From NCBI RefSeq assembly GCF_030845995.1, contig NZ_CP132719.1:806001-870000 (forward strand): 64,000 nt of DNA, given 5' to 3'. The translations under genes and the position numbers were made by a program. The notes under the pieces were generated by a model. It was not told the DNA's origin. It worked only from the letters and a program-made list of their open reading frames with translations, and ran no database searches. The stretch is from Geothrix sp. 21YS21S-4 (lineage in GTDB: Bacteria; Acidobacteriota; Holophagae; Holophagales; Holophagaceae). Below are positions 16,866-25,982 of this stretch, piece by piece. How positions within the stretch are numbered: the first letter of the stretch is position 1; every line of letters begins with the position of its first letter.

Positions 16866-17375
16866 ATGACGATGAACCAACCCTCCGCCCTTGAGCACGT
16901 CCTGATCACCACCAAGGTGGAGAAGCTCATGAACTGGTCCCGCGCCACCAGCGTGTGGCCGGTGACGTTCGGCCTGGCCTGCTGCGCCATCGAGATGATG
17001 GCCGCCGGCGCCAGCCGCTTCGACTTCGACCGCTTCGGCGCGGGGATCTTCCGCGCGACGCCGCGCCAGGCCGACCTGATGATCGTGGCCGGCACCGTCA
17101 CCTACAAGATGGCGCCCATCATTAAGACCCTTTACGACCAGATGCCCGAGCCCAAGTGGGTGATCGCCATGGGCTCCTGCGCCACCGCCGGCGGGCCCTT
17201 CGATTCCTACCACACGGTCCAGGGCGTGGACAAAGTGGTGCCCGTGGACGTGTTCATCCCCGGCTGCCCGCCCCGGCCCGAGTCGCTGATCTACGGGTTC
17301 ATGAAGCTGCAGGACAAGATCATGACCAGCAGCCTGGCCGACCGGTACAAGGACATCTTCGAGGAGGTGGGCTGA
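16866..17375 (+). CDS. nuoB: NADH-quinone oxidoreductase subunit B
   Basis: A 169-residue soluble subunit that holds cluster N2, the last iron-sulfur cluster before quinone. The ligand cysteines are visible: the tandem pair in [11 protein letters not shown], one in MGSCATAGG and one in IPGCPPRPE. Length is normal. The start at 16866 follows GAGG by six bases; a second ATG at 16872 is possible. Its stop overlaps the nuoC start by one base. Together with NuoC, D and I it makes the connecting (Q) module of complex I. Confidence 0.97.
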   Translation: MTMNQPSALEHVLITTKVEKLMNWSRATSVWPVTFGLACCAIEMMAAGASRFDFDRFGAGIFRATPRQADLMIVAGTVTYKMAPIIKTLYDQMPEPKWVIAMGSCATAGGPFDSYHTVQGVDKVVPVDVFIPGCPPRPESLIYGFMKLQDKIMTSSLADRYKDIFEEVG

Positions 17376-18256
17376 TGGCGGAAGCGAACGTCCCCCCGGC
17401 CGCCGAAGGCCAGCCTGAGGTCGCCGCCGGTCCCTACGTCTACGACTACAAGACCGCGCCCAACCGCCAGATCGCCCTTCCCAAGACCGTGCCCCTTCCG
17501 AGCCTCCGGACCTACCTCGCCGAGGTGAAGGCCGCCGCCGAGGCCGACGAGGCCAAGTGGAAGAAGATGCAGGCCGACTACGAGACCGCCAAGGCCAAGG
17601 CCGAAGCGGAGGGCAAGGACGCGCCCAAGCCTCCCGTCCGTCCCGTGCCCCGCAAGGATGACAACGACCTGAAGACCCCCTGGCCGCAGGAGGCGAAGGA
17701 TCCGGATCTGCTCCGGCTCCAGGAGTTGCTGGGCGACAAGGTGGAAGAGGTCTTCGAGCAGGCGGGCGAACTCACCTGCCAGGTGGCGAAGGAAGCCATC
17801 CTGGAAGCGCTGCTCCTCTGTCGCGACGACGCGCAGCTGTCCTACGAAATGCTGGCCGACCAGAGTGCCACCCACTATCCGGCGGCGAAGGATTTCGCCT
17901 GCAGCGTGGTCTACCACCTGACCAGCATCGCCCGCCGCAAGCGGCTCCGCCTCCGCATCCTCGTGCCCGACGGGTTCGCGCCCAAGAGCGCCTGCGCCGC
18001 CTATCCGGGGGCGAACTGGATGGAGCGCGAGATCTACGACATGCTCGGGATCCGCTTCGCCGACCACCCGGACATGACCCGCATCCTCTGTCCCGAGGAC
18101 TGGGAAGGCTACCCGCTCCGCAAGGACTATCCCGTGGTGGGGTGGGGCCAGCGCGACATCTCGTTCCGCGAAGACCGCGGCGGGATGCTCGAGCGCATCG
18201 CCCTCCAGAAGGCCGGCCAGTTGGGCATCAACCTGAAGCAACCCAAGGCTGAGTAG
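17375..18256 (+). CDS. nuoC: NADH-quinone oxidoreductase subunit C, with long charged N-terminal extension
   Basis: A 293-residue protein whose C-terminal part (about residues 105-293) is a normal NuoC: it carries WMEREIYDMLGIRFADHPD and EGYPLRKDYP, the 30-kDa subunit signature. The first 100 residues are unusual. After a short Pro-rich start they become an Ala/Lys/Glu-rich helical stretch (about 45-90), then a Pro/Arg/Lys linker. Typical NuoC proteins have 160-220 residues. The extension has no counterpart I recognise and might contact an alternative electron-input module, since nuoE, F and G are missing here. The start at 17375 overlaps the nuoB stop by one base and no later ATG has a good ribosome site. 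Confidence 0.92.
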   Translation: MAEANVPPAAEGQPEVAAGPYVYDYKTAPNRQIALPKTVPLPSLRTYLAEVKAAAEADEAKWKKMQADYETAKAKAEAEGKDAPKPPVRPVPRKDDNDLKTPWPQEAKDPDLLRLQELLGDKVEEVFEQAGELTCQVAKEAILEALLLCRDDAQLSYEMLADQSATHYPAAKDFACSVVYHLTSIARRKRLRLRILVPDGFAPKSACAAYPGANWMEREIYDMLGIRFADHPDMTRILCPEDWEGYPLRKDYPVVGWGQRDISFREDRGGMLERIALQKAGQLGINLKQPKAE

Positions 18257-18265
18257 GAGCGGACG

Positions 18266-19366
18266 GTGTTCAAGAACGAGGAGATGGAAATCAACCTGGG
18301 CCCCCAGCACCCGTCCACGCACGGGGTGCTGCGGGTGAAGCTGCGGCTGGACGGCGAGACCATCACGCACTGCCGTCCGATGATCGGCTACCTGCACCGG
18401 GGCGTGGAGAAGATCTGCGAGAACCAGACCTTCTTCCAGGGCCAGGTGTGGACGGACCGGATGGACTATTGCTCCGCCGTCGCCAATAACCTGGGCTGGG
18501 CCGAAGCCAACGAGAAGCTGTTCGGGATCACCGTGCCCCGCCGGGCGCAGTACATCCGGACGCTGCTGAACGAGTTCAACCGCCTGGCCTCCCACCTCAT
18601 CTGGCTGGCCACGCACGCCCTCGACATCGGGGCCATGACGGTCTTCCTGTACGCCTTCCGCGAGCGCGAGGACATCCTTGACCTCAACGAGGCCTTCTGC
18701 GGCTCGCGTCTCACCACCACCGCCTTCCGCATCGGCGGCCTGCGTGAGGACCTGCCTCCGGGCTTCGAGAAGCTGGCCCGCAAGTTCCTGGCGAAGTTCC
18801 CCACCTGCCTCGAGGAGTACGAAAACCTCCTCAACGAGAACCGCATCTGGAAGAAGCGCACAGTGGGCGTCGCCAAGTTCAGCGCCCAGGACGCCATCGC
18901 CATGGGCGTCACCGGTCCGGTGCTCCGCGCCGCGGGTGTGCCCTACGACATCCGCAAGGCCTTCCCTTACGCGGCCTACGCGGAGATGGACTTCGAAGTG
19001 CCCACCCGCACCGAGGCCGACACCTACGCCCGGTACCTGGTCCGGATGGACGAAATGCGGCAGAGCGCCCGCATCATCCAGCAGTGCCTGGACGGGATGC
19101 CCGAAGGCCCCGTCATGGCCAAGCTGCCGAAGATCCTCAAGTCCGAGGTCAACGAGGTCTACCACGCCACCGAGGCCCCCAAGGGCGAGATCGGCTACTA
19201 CCTCGTGGGCGAGAAGGGCGGGGCGAACCCCTACCGGTTCCACGTGAGGGCGCCCGGATTCATCAACCTCCAATCCCTGCCCAAGATGGCCGAGGGAGGC
19301 CTGATCGCCGACATCGTCGCGGCCATCGGCACCCTGGACATCGTGCTCGGCGAGATCGACCGCTAG
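18266..19366 (+). CDS. nuoD: NADH-quinone oxidoreductase subunit D
   Basis: A 366-residue 49-kDa-type subunit, which builds much of the quinone-binding cavity with NuoB. The N-terminus EINLGPQHPSTHGVLRVKL and GYLHRGVEKICE are diagnostic, with the His and Tyr quinone contacts in these regions; the C-terminus ends in GTLDIVLGEIDR as expected. It starts with GTG at 18266, preceded by TAGGAG at 18254-18259; an internal ATG seven codons on is less likely. It is a separate gene, not fused to nuoC as in enterobacteria. The family descends from group 4 NiFe hydrogenase large subunits, but the hydrogenase metal-binding cysteines are absent. Confidence 0.97.
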   Translation: MFKNEEMEINLGPQHPSTHGVLRVKLRLDGETITHCRPMIGYLHRGVEKICENQTFFQGQVWTDRMDYCSAVANNLGWAEANEKLFGITVPRRAQYIRTLLNEFNRLASHLIWLATHALDIGAMTVFLYAFREREDILDLNEAFCGSRLTTTAFRIGGLREDLPPGFEKLARKFLAKFPTCLEEYENLLNENRIWKKRTVGVAKFSAQDAIAMGVTGPVLRAAGVPYDIRKAFPYAAYAEMDFEVPTRTEADTYARYLVRMDEMRQSARIIQQCLDGMPEGPVMAKLPKILKSEVNEVYHATEAPKGEIGYYLVGEKGGANPYRFHVRAPGFINLQSLPKMAEGGLIADIVAAIGTLDIVLGEIDR

Positions 19367-19385
19367 CCGACGAGGATCCCACCCC

Positions 19386-20552
19386 ATGCCGACTCCGACC
19401 CTCATCCAGTCCATCGTGATCACGCTCATCCAGTGCGTGCTGGTGGTCCTCTTCGTATTCGTCGTCGTCCCCCTGACGGTGTTCGCCGAGCGCAAGGTGC
19501 TCGGCTACCTCCAGCAGCGCCTGGGCTCCACCCGCATCGCCAGCGGCCATGTGGGCCTGTCGGGCTTCCTGAACCGCGGCATGTGGAAGATGGGCAAGGT
19601 GCCCGTCCTCTCCTACTGGCGCGGCATTCCCGGCCTCCTCGCGGACGTACTGAAGCTCATCCTGAAAGAGGACATCATCCCGGCGAAGGCCGACAAGTTC
19701 GTGTTCTTCCTCGCCCCGGCCCTCAGCATGGTGTCCGCGGTGGTGGTGTTCGCGGCCATCTCCTTCGTCCCCGGGACCTTCTTCACCTTCCCGACCTGGT
19801 TCCCCTTCGTCGGCGGGCTGCCCGTCTCCGGCGGAATCGCGGACATCAACGTGGGCCTGCTGTGGATCCTCGGCGTGGCCAGCGTGGGCGTCTACGGGAT
19901 CGTGCTGGCGGGTTGGGCGTCCAACTCCAAGTACCCCCTCCTGGGCGGCCTGCGCAGCGCGGCCCAGATGGTGAGCTACGAAGTGCCCCTAGCCCTCAGC
20001 CTGCTGGCGCCGGTGGTCCTTTCCGCCAGCCTCAATTTCGGCGAGATGGCCGCGCGCATGGCGACCGGGATGCCCGCCTGGGCCCTGTTCCCCCAAGTGC
20101 TGGGCTTCCTGGTCTACCTCACCTGCGGCTTCGCGGAGACCAACCGCCTCCCCTTCGACATGCCCGAGGCGGAAAACGAGCTGGTGGCCGGCTTCCACAC
20201 CGAGTATTCGGGGATGAAGTTCGGATTCTTCTACCTGGCCGAGTACATCAACATGACCGTGGTCAGCGCGCTGGCGGCGGGCTTCTTCCTGGGCGGCCCC
20301 TGGCTCCTGCCTTTCGGCATCCAGGGGCTGGTGAACCCGTACCTCCCGTCCTTCCTGAGTTGGTTCGGCGAGCCCCACGCGATCTTCTTCGTGGCCAAGA
20401 TCGTCTTCCTCCTGTTTACCTACATCTGGGTCCGCGGCACGATCCCCCGCTACCGCTACGACCAGGTCATGAGCGTGGCCTGGAAGTACCTGATCCCCAT
20501 GGCGCTGTTCAACCTTCTGTTGGCGGCGGTTGTCCGCTGCTTCGCCGTCTAA
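19386..20552 (+). CDS. nuoH: NADH-quinone oxidoreductase subunit H
   Basis: A 388-residue membrane subunit with eight or nine helices, linking the quinone cavity to the proton-pumping arm. Conserved blocks are FAERKVLGYLQQRLG near the N-terminus, GWASNSKYPLLGGLRSAAQ, and the acidic loop FAETNRLPFDMPEAENELV, then EYSGMKFGFFYLAEY, with the glutamates thought to conduct protons. It follows nuoD directly; nuoG, which sits between nuoF and nuoH in many operons, is absent. It is slightly longer than the common 320-350 residues because of a periplasmic stretch around residues 125-145. Confidence 0.97.
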   Translation: MPTPTLIQSIVITLIQCVLVVLFVFVVVPLTVFAERKVLGYLQQRLGSTRIASGHVGLSGFLNRGMWKMGKVPVLSYWRGIPGLLADVLKLILKEDIIPAKADKFVFFLAPALSMVSAVVVFAAISFVPGTFFTFPTWFPFVGGLPVSGGIADINVGLLWILGVASVGVYGIVLAGWASNSKYPLLGGLRSAAQMVSYEVPLALSLLAPVVLSASLNFGEMAARMATGMPAWALFPQVLGFLVYLTCGFAETNRLPFDMPEAENELVAGFHTEYSGMKFGFFYLAEYINMTVVSALAAGFFLGGPWLLPFGIQGLVNPYLPSFLSWFGEPHAIFFVAKIVFLLFTYIWVRGTIPRYRYDQVMSVAWKYLIPMALFNLLLAAVVRCFAV

Positions 20553-20562
20553 GGGAGCGCCG

Positions 20563-21066
20563 ATGAACAAGATCCTGAGGACCCTGATCCCCTTCGACAT
20601 CGCCAAGGGCCTGTCCATCACCGGCAAGCACTTCAGCAAGGTGTTCTTCACCGCCAACCGCCGGAAGGTGCCGTACCACATCGTGTCGGAATACCCCGAG
20701 GTCCCCGTCAAGGTGCAGCCCCGCTACCGCGGCCGCCTCACCCTGCTGAAGGACGACCAGGGCGAGATCAAGTGCGTGTGCTGCCTGGCCTGCGAGAAGA
20801 TCTGCCCCACGCAGGTGATCACCATCGAGAAGGGCAAGAAGGAGGGGCGCAAGATGCCCTTCCCGGTCCGCTACGACTTCGAGATGGAGCGCTGCATCTT
20901 CTGCGAGTTCTGCGTGGAGAGCTGCGGCTTCGATTCCATCATCCTCAACCACCAGTTCGAGCTGGCCGCCTACAACCGGGAGGATTTCTCCCTGGGCATG
21001 GAAGGCCTCGAGCAGAACATGTTCGACCCCTCCCCCGTCGGCAAGTTCAGCGTGGCTGAAGACTGA
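20563..21066 (+). CDS. nuoI: NADH-quinone oxidoreductase subunit I
   Basis: A 167-residue 8Fe ferredoxin-type subunit holding clusters N6a and N6b, which hand electrons to NuoB. The two cysteine motifs are CVCCLACEKICP (CxxCxxCxxxCP with an extra Cys) and CIFCEFCVESCG, the second followed by Gly rather than Pro. In a complex I without NuoEFG this subunit is the expected docking point for a reduced ferredoxin or other donor. ATG at 20563 follows GGGAG; it lies 10 bases after nuoH and 27 before nuoJ. Confidence 0.96.
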   Translation: MNKILRTLIPFDIAKGLSITGKHFSKVFFTANRRKVPYHIVSEYPEVPVKVQPRYRGRLTLLKDDQGEIKCVCCLACEKICPTQVITIEKGKKEGRKMPFPVRYDFEMERCIFCEFCVESCGFDSIILNHQFELAAYNREDFSLGMEGLEQNMFDPSPVGKFSVAED

Positions 21067-21093
21067 CCCATCGCGCATTTCCGAGGACGCCCC

Positions 21094-21645
21094 ATGGAAC
21101 ATCTCATCGAAACGATCGGCCGGAATCTGTTCACGGTCTTCGGCGCCATGGCGCTGGGCGGCGCCGCGTTCATGGTCGCCTCCCGGAGCGCCGTCCACAG
21201 CGTGCTCGGGTTCCTCTTCGCGATGCTGAGCATCGCGGGCTGCTTCCTCTCTTTGGAGGCGGAATTCCTCGGCATGGCCCAGATCCTGGTCTACGCGGGC
21301 GGCATCGTGGTGCTCTTCCTCTTCGTCGTGATGCTCGTCGAGCTGAGCAAGGCGAAGGAGAATCGTATCTTCCAGAAGCAGACCCGCGCCGGGGTGATCG
21401 CCGCCGCCGTGGGAGCTGTCGCCTTCCTGACCATCTTCCGGAAGGCCGTGTTCGGTGCCGCTTCGGTCGACGCGCTGGTGCTGCGCCCGGATCTGGCCCA
21501 CGGGCTGAACGTGGCGAAGCAGAACGCCCAGGCCGTGAGCCGGGGCCTCTATGCGGACTACCTGCTGCCCTTCGAGATCCTCAGCGTGATCCTCCTCGTC
21601 GCGCTCGTGGGCGCGGTGGTCCTGGCCAAGACGGAGCGGGTGTGA
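21094..21645 (+). CDS. nuoJ: NADH-quinone oxidoreductase subunit J
   Basis: A 183-residue membrane subunit with five predicted helices. The third helix region, AQILVYAGGIVVLFLFVVML, contains the conserved Tyr and the glycine pair of the pi-bulge helix implicated in coupling quinone chemistry to proton pumping. The C-terminal helix follows a longer loop (about 110-150). Its stop overlaps the nuoK start by one base (TGATG), so the two are probably translated together. Confidence 0.95.
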   Translation: MEHLIETIGRNLFTVFGAMALGGAAFMVASRSAVHSVLGFLFAMLSIAGCFLSLEAEFLGMAQILVYAGGIVVLFLFVVMLVELSKAKENRIFQKQTRAGVIAAAVGAVAFLTIFRKAVFGAASVDALVLRPDLAHGLNVAKQNAQAVSRGLYADYLLPFEILSVILLVALVGAVVLAKTERV

Positions 21646-21947
21646 TGGTCAGCCTCAACACGGTCCTCTTCATCTCCTTCCTCCTGTTCTCCATCGGCGT
21701 GGCGGGCGTCCTCATCCGCCGCAACGCCCTGGTGATCCTCATGTGCGTGGAGCTGATGCTCAACGCAGCCAACCTGAACTTCATCGCCTTCGCCCGCCAC
21801 AGCGGGTCCGTGTCCGGCCAGGCCTTCGCCCTGCTGATCATGGGCTTCGCCGCCGCGGAAGTGGCGGTGGGACTCGCGCTCGTGGTGGCCCTCTACCGCA
21901 AGCGCGACACCGTCCAGGTGGACGACATCAATCTGCTGAAGGGATGA
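21645..21947 (+). CDS. nuoK: NADH-quinone oxidoreductase subunit K
   Basis: A 100-residue membrane subunit of three helices, the standard NuoK length. The conserved glutamates are visible in ILMCVELMLNAANLNF and in FAAAEVAVGLALVVALYR; they line the proton path beside NuoN. The chosen start is the ATG at 21645 overlapping the nuoJ stop; a GTG one codon upstream is in frame but unnecessary. Seven bases separate it from nuoL. Confidence 0.97.
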   Translation: MVSLNTVLFISFLLFSIGVAGVLIRRNALVILMCVELMLNAANLNFIAFARHSGSVSGQAFALLIMGFAAAEVAVGLALVVALYRKRDTVQVDDINLLKG

Positions 21948-21954
21948 CGACGAC

Positions 21955-24294
21955 ATGACTGCCGACATGACCCTGACGCACGGCGCGAACGCCCTGGCGA
22001 CCGCCGCGTCCCACCCGAGCAGCCTGCTCTGGCTGATCCCCTTCCTGCCCTTGTTCGGCTTCCTCGTGAACGGCCTCACCGGCCGCCGCCTGAAGCGCAC
22101 CGGCGTGGTGGACTTCTTCGCCCTCGGCAGCGTGGGCGCGGCCTTCCTGCTCACCCTCTGGCACTTCGCGCAGCTCGTGGGCCTGCCCGCCGAGGGCCGG
22201 TCGATCCACCAGCAGCTGTGGACCTGGTTCAGCGTGGGCGGCGCGCAGGTGATGGGCGGGCTCACCACCTACAAGATCGCGTGGGCCTACAAGTTCGACG
22301 TCCTCAGCGGCTGCATGGCCCTGCTGGTGACCGGCGCCGGCTTCCTGATCCACCTGTTCAGCACCGGCTACATGGCCGAGGAGCGGAACGACGGCCGCTA
22401 CTACCGCTTCATGGCCTATCTGAACCTGTTCGTGTTCAGCATGCTCAACCTGATCCTGGGCGCCAACATCATGATGATGTTCCTGGGCTGGGAGGGCGTG
22501 GGCCTCTGCTCCTACCTGCTCATCGGGTTCTACTTCGACAAGGAATCCGCCGCCATCGCGGGGAAGAAGGCCTTCGTCACGAACCGCATCGGCGACTTCG
22601 GGTTCATGCTTGGGTTCTTCCTGATCTTCCAGGTCTTCGGAAGCCTCGACTACGACACGCTGATGGGCTCCGTCCGCGAAGTGGTGAACCTGCCGGCCAT
22701 CACCCTCTACGGCCACACCGCCAGCCCCACCTGGTGGTTCAACCTCATCGGCTGCTGCCTGTTCGTGGGCGCTATGGGCAAGTCCGCGCAGATCCCCCTC
22801 TACGTCTGGCTGCCGGACGCCATGGCCGGTCCGACGCCCGTCTCCGCCCTGATCCACGCCGCCACCATGGTGACCAGCGGCCTCTACATGATCACGCGGC
22901 TGAACTTCATCTACGTCAACGCCCCCACGGCCCTGGCGGTGGTTCTGGCGTTCGGATCGCTGACGGCCTTCGTGGCCGCCACCATGGGTCTGGCCCAGTA
23001 CGACATCAAGAAGGTGCTGGCCTACTCCACCGTGTCCCAGCTGGGCTTCATGTTCATGGGCATGGGCGCCGGAGCTTTCACCGCGGGCATGTTCCACGTC
23101 TTCACCCACGCCTTCTTCAAGGCCAGCCTCTTCCTCGGATCCGGCGCGGTGATCGCGGCCTGCCACCACGAGCAGGACATGCGGAACATGGGCGGCCTCA
23201 AGAAGCTGATGCCCATCACCGCCATGAGCATGATCCTGGCGACCTTCGCCATCGCCGGCATCTTCCCCTTCTCGGGCTTCTTCTCGAAGGACGAGATCCT
23301 GTGGAAGGTCTTCGAGGGATGGTACAACCACGGCCACTACAACGGTCCCGCCCTGAACCTGGTGGCCTGGATCCTCGGCATGCTGGGCGCCTTCTGCACC
23401 GCTTTCTACATGACCCGTCTCATCGCCATGACCTTCTACGGCGAGTATCGCGGAGCAGGGCACGATCCCCACGGCCTGAGTGTGCCCTCGGAGGCTCATG
23501 GCCACGGCCATGACGACCACGGGCACGGCGAGCCGGCGCACGGCCACGATGATCACGCGGTCGCGCACGGTCACGGGGCTCACGCCCAGGATTCCCATGG
23601 ACACGATGCGCACGACGACCACGGCCACGGCCCCACGGAAGTCTCCTGGCGGATGTGGTTCCCCGTTGCGGTTCTCGCGTGCCTGGCGGTGGTCGGCGGA
23701 TTCCTGAACTACCCGGAGAGCCTGCATCGCATCCTGCCCATCGTGCCCGCCGAGATCTTCAGCAAGTGGCTGGAGCCGCTGCTCTACCAGGCGGCGCCCG
23801 CTCACCACGGCGAGCACGTGCCTCCCGCGATCGAGTACGGCCTCATGGCCTGGGCCACCCTGGTGTGGGCGCCGGGCGCCATGCTGCTGGCCTGGTGGAT
23901 CTACAAGGTGGATCCTACCTGGAGCCGGGCGAGGGCCTTCGTCACCCGCTTCCCGAACCTGTTCCGCTGGGTGAACGCCAAGTACTACGTGGACGAGTTC
24001 TACGAGGCCGCCCTCATCGGGCCCATCAAGCGCTTCTCCGCCCAGCTCTGGAGCTTCGATACCTGGGTGGTGGACGGCATGGTGAACGGCGCGGCGCGCG
24101 TCACGCTCATCTGGGCGCACATCATGCACTGGGTGGACCAGAAGCTGGTGGACGGCGCGGTCAACCTCACCGCCTTCGTGGTGCAGGAGACCAGCTCGGT
24201 CTTCCGCAGCCTGCAGAGCGGCCGCGTCCAGCACTACGCCTTCGTGATGTTCGTCGGCTTCCTCGTCTTCGCCTTCTGGAAATTCCTCGCCTAG
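21955..24294 (+). CDS. nuoL: NADH-quinone oxidoreductase subunit L with histidine-rich insertion
   Basis: A 779-residue antiporter-like subunit, considerably longer than the common 610-660. The core is orthodox: MMMFLGWEGVGLCSYLLIG with the key Glu, KSAQIPLYVWLPDAMAGPTP, STVSQLGFMFMG and FTHAFFKASLFLGSG, plus a C-terminal region for the long lateral helix. Residues about 503-562, between late membrane helices, form an insertion with 18 histidines in 60 residues, interspersed with Gly, Asp and Ala (HGHGHDDHGHG and similar units). This loop may bind divalent metal or simply be a soluble linker. NuoL is the distal proton pump. Neighbours and frame show no sign of fusion or frameshift. Confidence 0.95.
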   Translation: MTADMTLTHGANALATAASHPSSLLWLIPFLPLFGFLVNGLTGRRLKRTGVVDFFALGSVGAAFLLTLWHFAQLVGLPAEGRSIHQQLWTWFSVGGAQVMGGLTTYKIAWAYKFDVLSGCMALLVTGAGFLIHLFSTGYMAEERNDGRYYRFMAYLNLFVFSMLNLILGANIMMMFLGWEGVGLCSYLLIGFYFDKESAAIAGKKAFVTNRIGDFGFMLGFFLIFQVFGSLDYDTLMGSVREVVNLPAITLYGHTASPTWWFNLIGCCLFVGAMGKSAQIPLYVWLPDAMAGPTPVSALIHAATMVTSGLYMITRLNFIYVNAPTALAVVLAFGSLTAFVAATMGLAQYDIKKVLAYSTVSQLGFMFMGMGAGAFTAGMFHVFTHAFFKASLFLGSGAVIAACHHEQDMRNMGGLKKLMPITAMSMILATFAIAGIFPFSGFFSKDEILWKVFEGWYNHGHYNGPALNLVAWILGMLGAFCTAFYMTRLIAMTFYGEYRGAGHDPHGLSVPSEAHGHGHDDHGHGEPAHGHDDHAVAHGHGAHAQDSHGHDAHDDHGHGPTEVSWRMWFPVAVLACLAVVGGFLNYPESLHRILPIVPAEIFSKWLEPLLYQAAPAHHGEHVPPAIEYGLMAWATLVWAPGAMLLAWWIYKVDPTWSRARAFVTRFPNLFRWVNAKYYVDEFYEAALIGPIKRFSAQLWSFDTWVVDGMVNGAARVTLIWAHIMHWVDQKLVDGAVNLTAFVVQETSSVFRSLQSGRVQHYAFVMFVGFLVFAFWKFLA

Positions 24295-24317
24295 CCCTTC
24301 CTGGTTGGAGTCCCCCC

Positions 24318-25982
24318 ATGTTCACCGCTAACACGACACTGATGCTGGTGGCGACCTTCCTGCCCCTCCTGGGCGCGCTGGTCCTCCTCCTCGTGCCCAA
24401 GGACCAGCGCCGGGTCTTCGAGATCGGCTCCCTGCTGGTGATGCTCGCCAGCCTGCTCCTGAGCCTGCCCTTCTGGTTCGGCTACGACCGCGCCAGCGAC
24501 GCGGTCCAGTGGGCCGCCGCCTGGAACTGGATCCCCGCCCTCGGGGTGAAGTTCAGCGTGGGCATGGATGGCATCAGCCTCCTGCTCTGGCTCCTCACCA
24601 CCTTCATCGGGCCCATCGCCGTGGCCTGCTCCTTCACCTCCATCGAGGAGCGGCACAAGGAGTACTACCTCTGGATGCTGGTGCTCCAGACGGCCATGCT
24701 CGGCGTGTTCATCACCCAGGACATGTTCCTCTTCTACCTGTTCTGGGAAGTGATGCTGGTGCCCATGTATTTCCTCATTGGCATCTGGGGCGGCCCCCAG
24801 AAGCTGTACGCCGCCATCAAGCTCTTCCTCTACACCCTGGCGGGCTCCGTGCTGATGCTGGTGGCGATCCTCGCCATCTACTTCCTGCAGCACAAGACCA
24901 CCGGCGCCTACGACTTCTCCCTGGCGAGCTTCCAGGCCATGGCGCCCGTGATCGCCCAGCAGTCCAAGGTCTACCAGACCCTCATGGCCCTCGCCTTCTT
25001 CATCGGCTTCGCCATCAAGGTGCCGATGTTCCCCTTCCACACCTGGCTGCCTGACGCCCACGTGCAGGCGCCCACCGCCGGCTCCGTGATCCTGGCCGCC
25101 ATCCTCCTGAAGATGGGCACCTACGGCTTCATCCGGTTCCTGCTGCCCATCCTGCCCACCGCCACGAAGGAGCTGATGCCCTGGCTGATCGCCCTGGCCC
25201 TCATCGGGATCATCTACGGCGCGCTGGTGGCCATGATCCAGAAGGACATGAAGAAGCTGGTGGCCTACTCCTCCGTCAGCCACCTCGGCCTCTGCATGCT
25301 GGGGATCTTCGCCCTGAACCCCTACGGCATCAAGGGCGGCCTGTTCCAGATGATCAACCACGGAATCAGCACCAGCGGACTCTTCCTCGCGGTGGGCATC
25401 GTCTATGAGCGCCGCCACACCCGCATGATCGCGGACTACGGTGGACTTTCGAAGACCATGCCCGTCTACGCCACGATCTTCATGATCATGACCATGAGCA
25501 GCATCGGTCTCCCCGTCCTCAACGGGTTCATCGGGGAAGGCGTGATCCTGATGGGCTCCTTCCAGGCCTTCCCCTGGGCGGCCGTCGTGGCGACCCTCGG
25601 CATCATCCTCGGCGCCGCCTACATGCTGTGGATGTTCCAGCGCGTGATGTTCGGACCCATCTCTCCCGTGAACGAGAAGATGTCCGACCTGAACCTCCGC
25701 GAGGTCCTCTACTTCGCGCCGCTCGTGGCCGCCGCCTTCTGGATCGGCCTCTACCCCAAGCCGATCATGGACGTGATGGACGCCCCCGTCCGGAAGCTCG
25801 TCGAGCAGGTCCGCCCCGGCTTCCACGCCGCCGAGAGCCTCGCTGCCAAGCAGGCCGCCGCCGCCAAGCTCGGCATGCAGGGCATGGCCGCCCCGGCCCA
25901 CGAGGCTGCCGGTCATGAAGCCGCTCCGGCTGGCCACGAGGCCCCCGCCGCCCACGCTCCTGCCCACGGGGGAGGCCACTGA
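24318..25982 (+). CDS. nuoM: NADH-quinone oxidoreductase subunit M with His/Ala-rich tail
   Basis: A 554-residue antiporter-like proton-pumping subunit with about 14 helices. Family blocks include FYLFWEVMLVPMYFLIG with the essential Glu, IKVPMFPFHTWLPDAHVQAP and AYSSVSHLGLCMLG. The last 40 residues leave the membrane domain and are rich in Ala, His, Glu and Pro, with six histidines in the final 29 residues, echoing the histidine-rich loop of the neighbouring NuoL. GGAG at 24307-24310 precedes the start; the stop overlaps the nuoN start by one base. Confidence 0.96.
   Translation: MFTANTTLMLVATFLPLLGALVLLLVPKDQRRVFEIGSLLVMLASLLLSLPFWFGYDRASDAVQWAAAWNWIPALGVKFSVGMDGISLLLWLLTTFIGPIAVACSFTSIEERHKEYYLWMLVLQTAMLGVFITQDMFLFYLFWEVMLVPMYFLIGIWGGPQKLYAAIKLFLYTLAGSVLMLVAILAIYFLQHKTTGAYDFSLASFQAMAPVIAQQSKVYQTLMALAFFIGFAIKVPMFPFHTWLPDAHVQAPTAGSVILAAILLKMGTYGFIRFLLPILPTATKELMPWLIALALIGIIYGALVAMIQKDMKKLVAYSSVSHLGLCMLGIFALNPYGIKGGLFQMINHGISTSGLFLAVGIVYERRHTRMIADYGGLSKTMPVYATIFMIMTMSSIGLPVLNGFIGEGVILMGSFQAFPWAAVVATLGIILGAAYMLWMFQRVMFGPISPVNEKMSDLNLREVLYFAPLVAAAFWIGLYPKPIMDVMDAPVRKLVEQVRPGFHAAESLAAKQAAAAKLGMQGMAAPAHEAAGHEAAPAGHEAPAAHAPAHGGGH

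Noticed and set aside
23500-23640. Short direct repeats that could suggest a tandem repeat or CRISPR-like array
   Set aside because: They are in-frame His/Gly/Asp codon repeats inside nuoL, without unique spacers of constant length.
21928-24234. A long minus-strand frame rich in His, Glu and Gly opposite nuoL
   Set aside because: Mirror of nuoL codon bias and of the histidine-rich insertion; no start signal or known domain.
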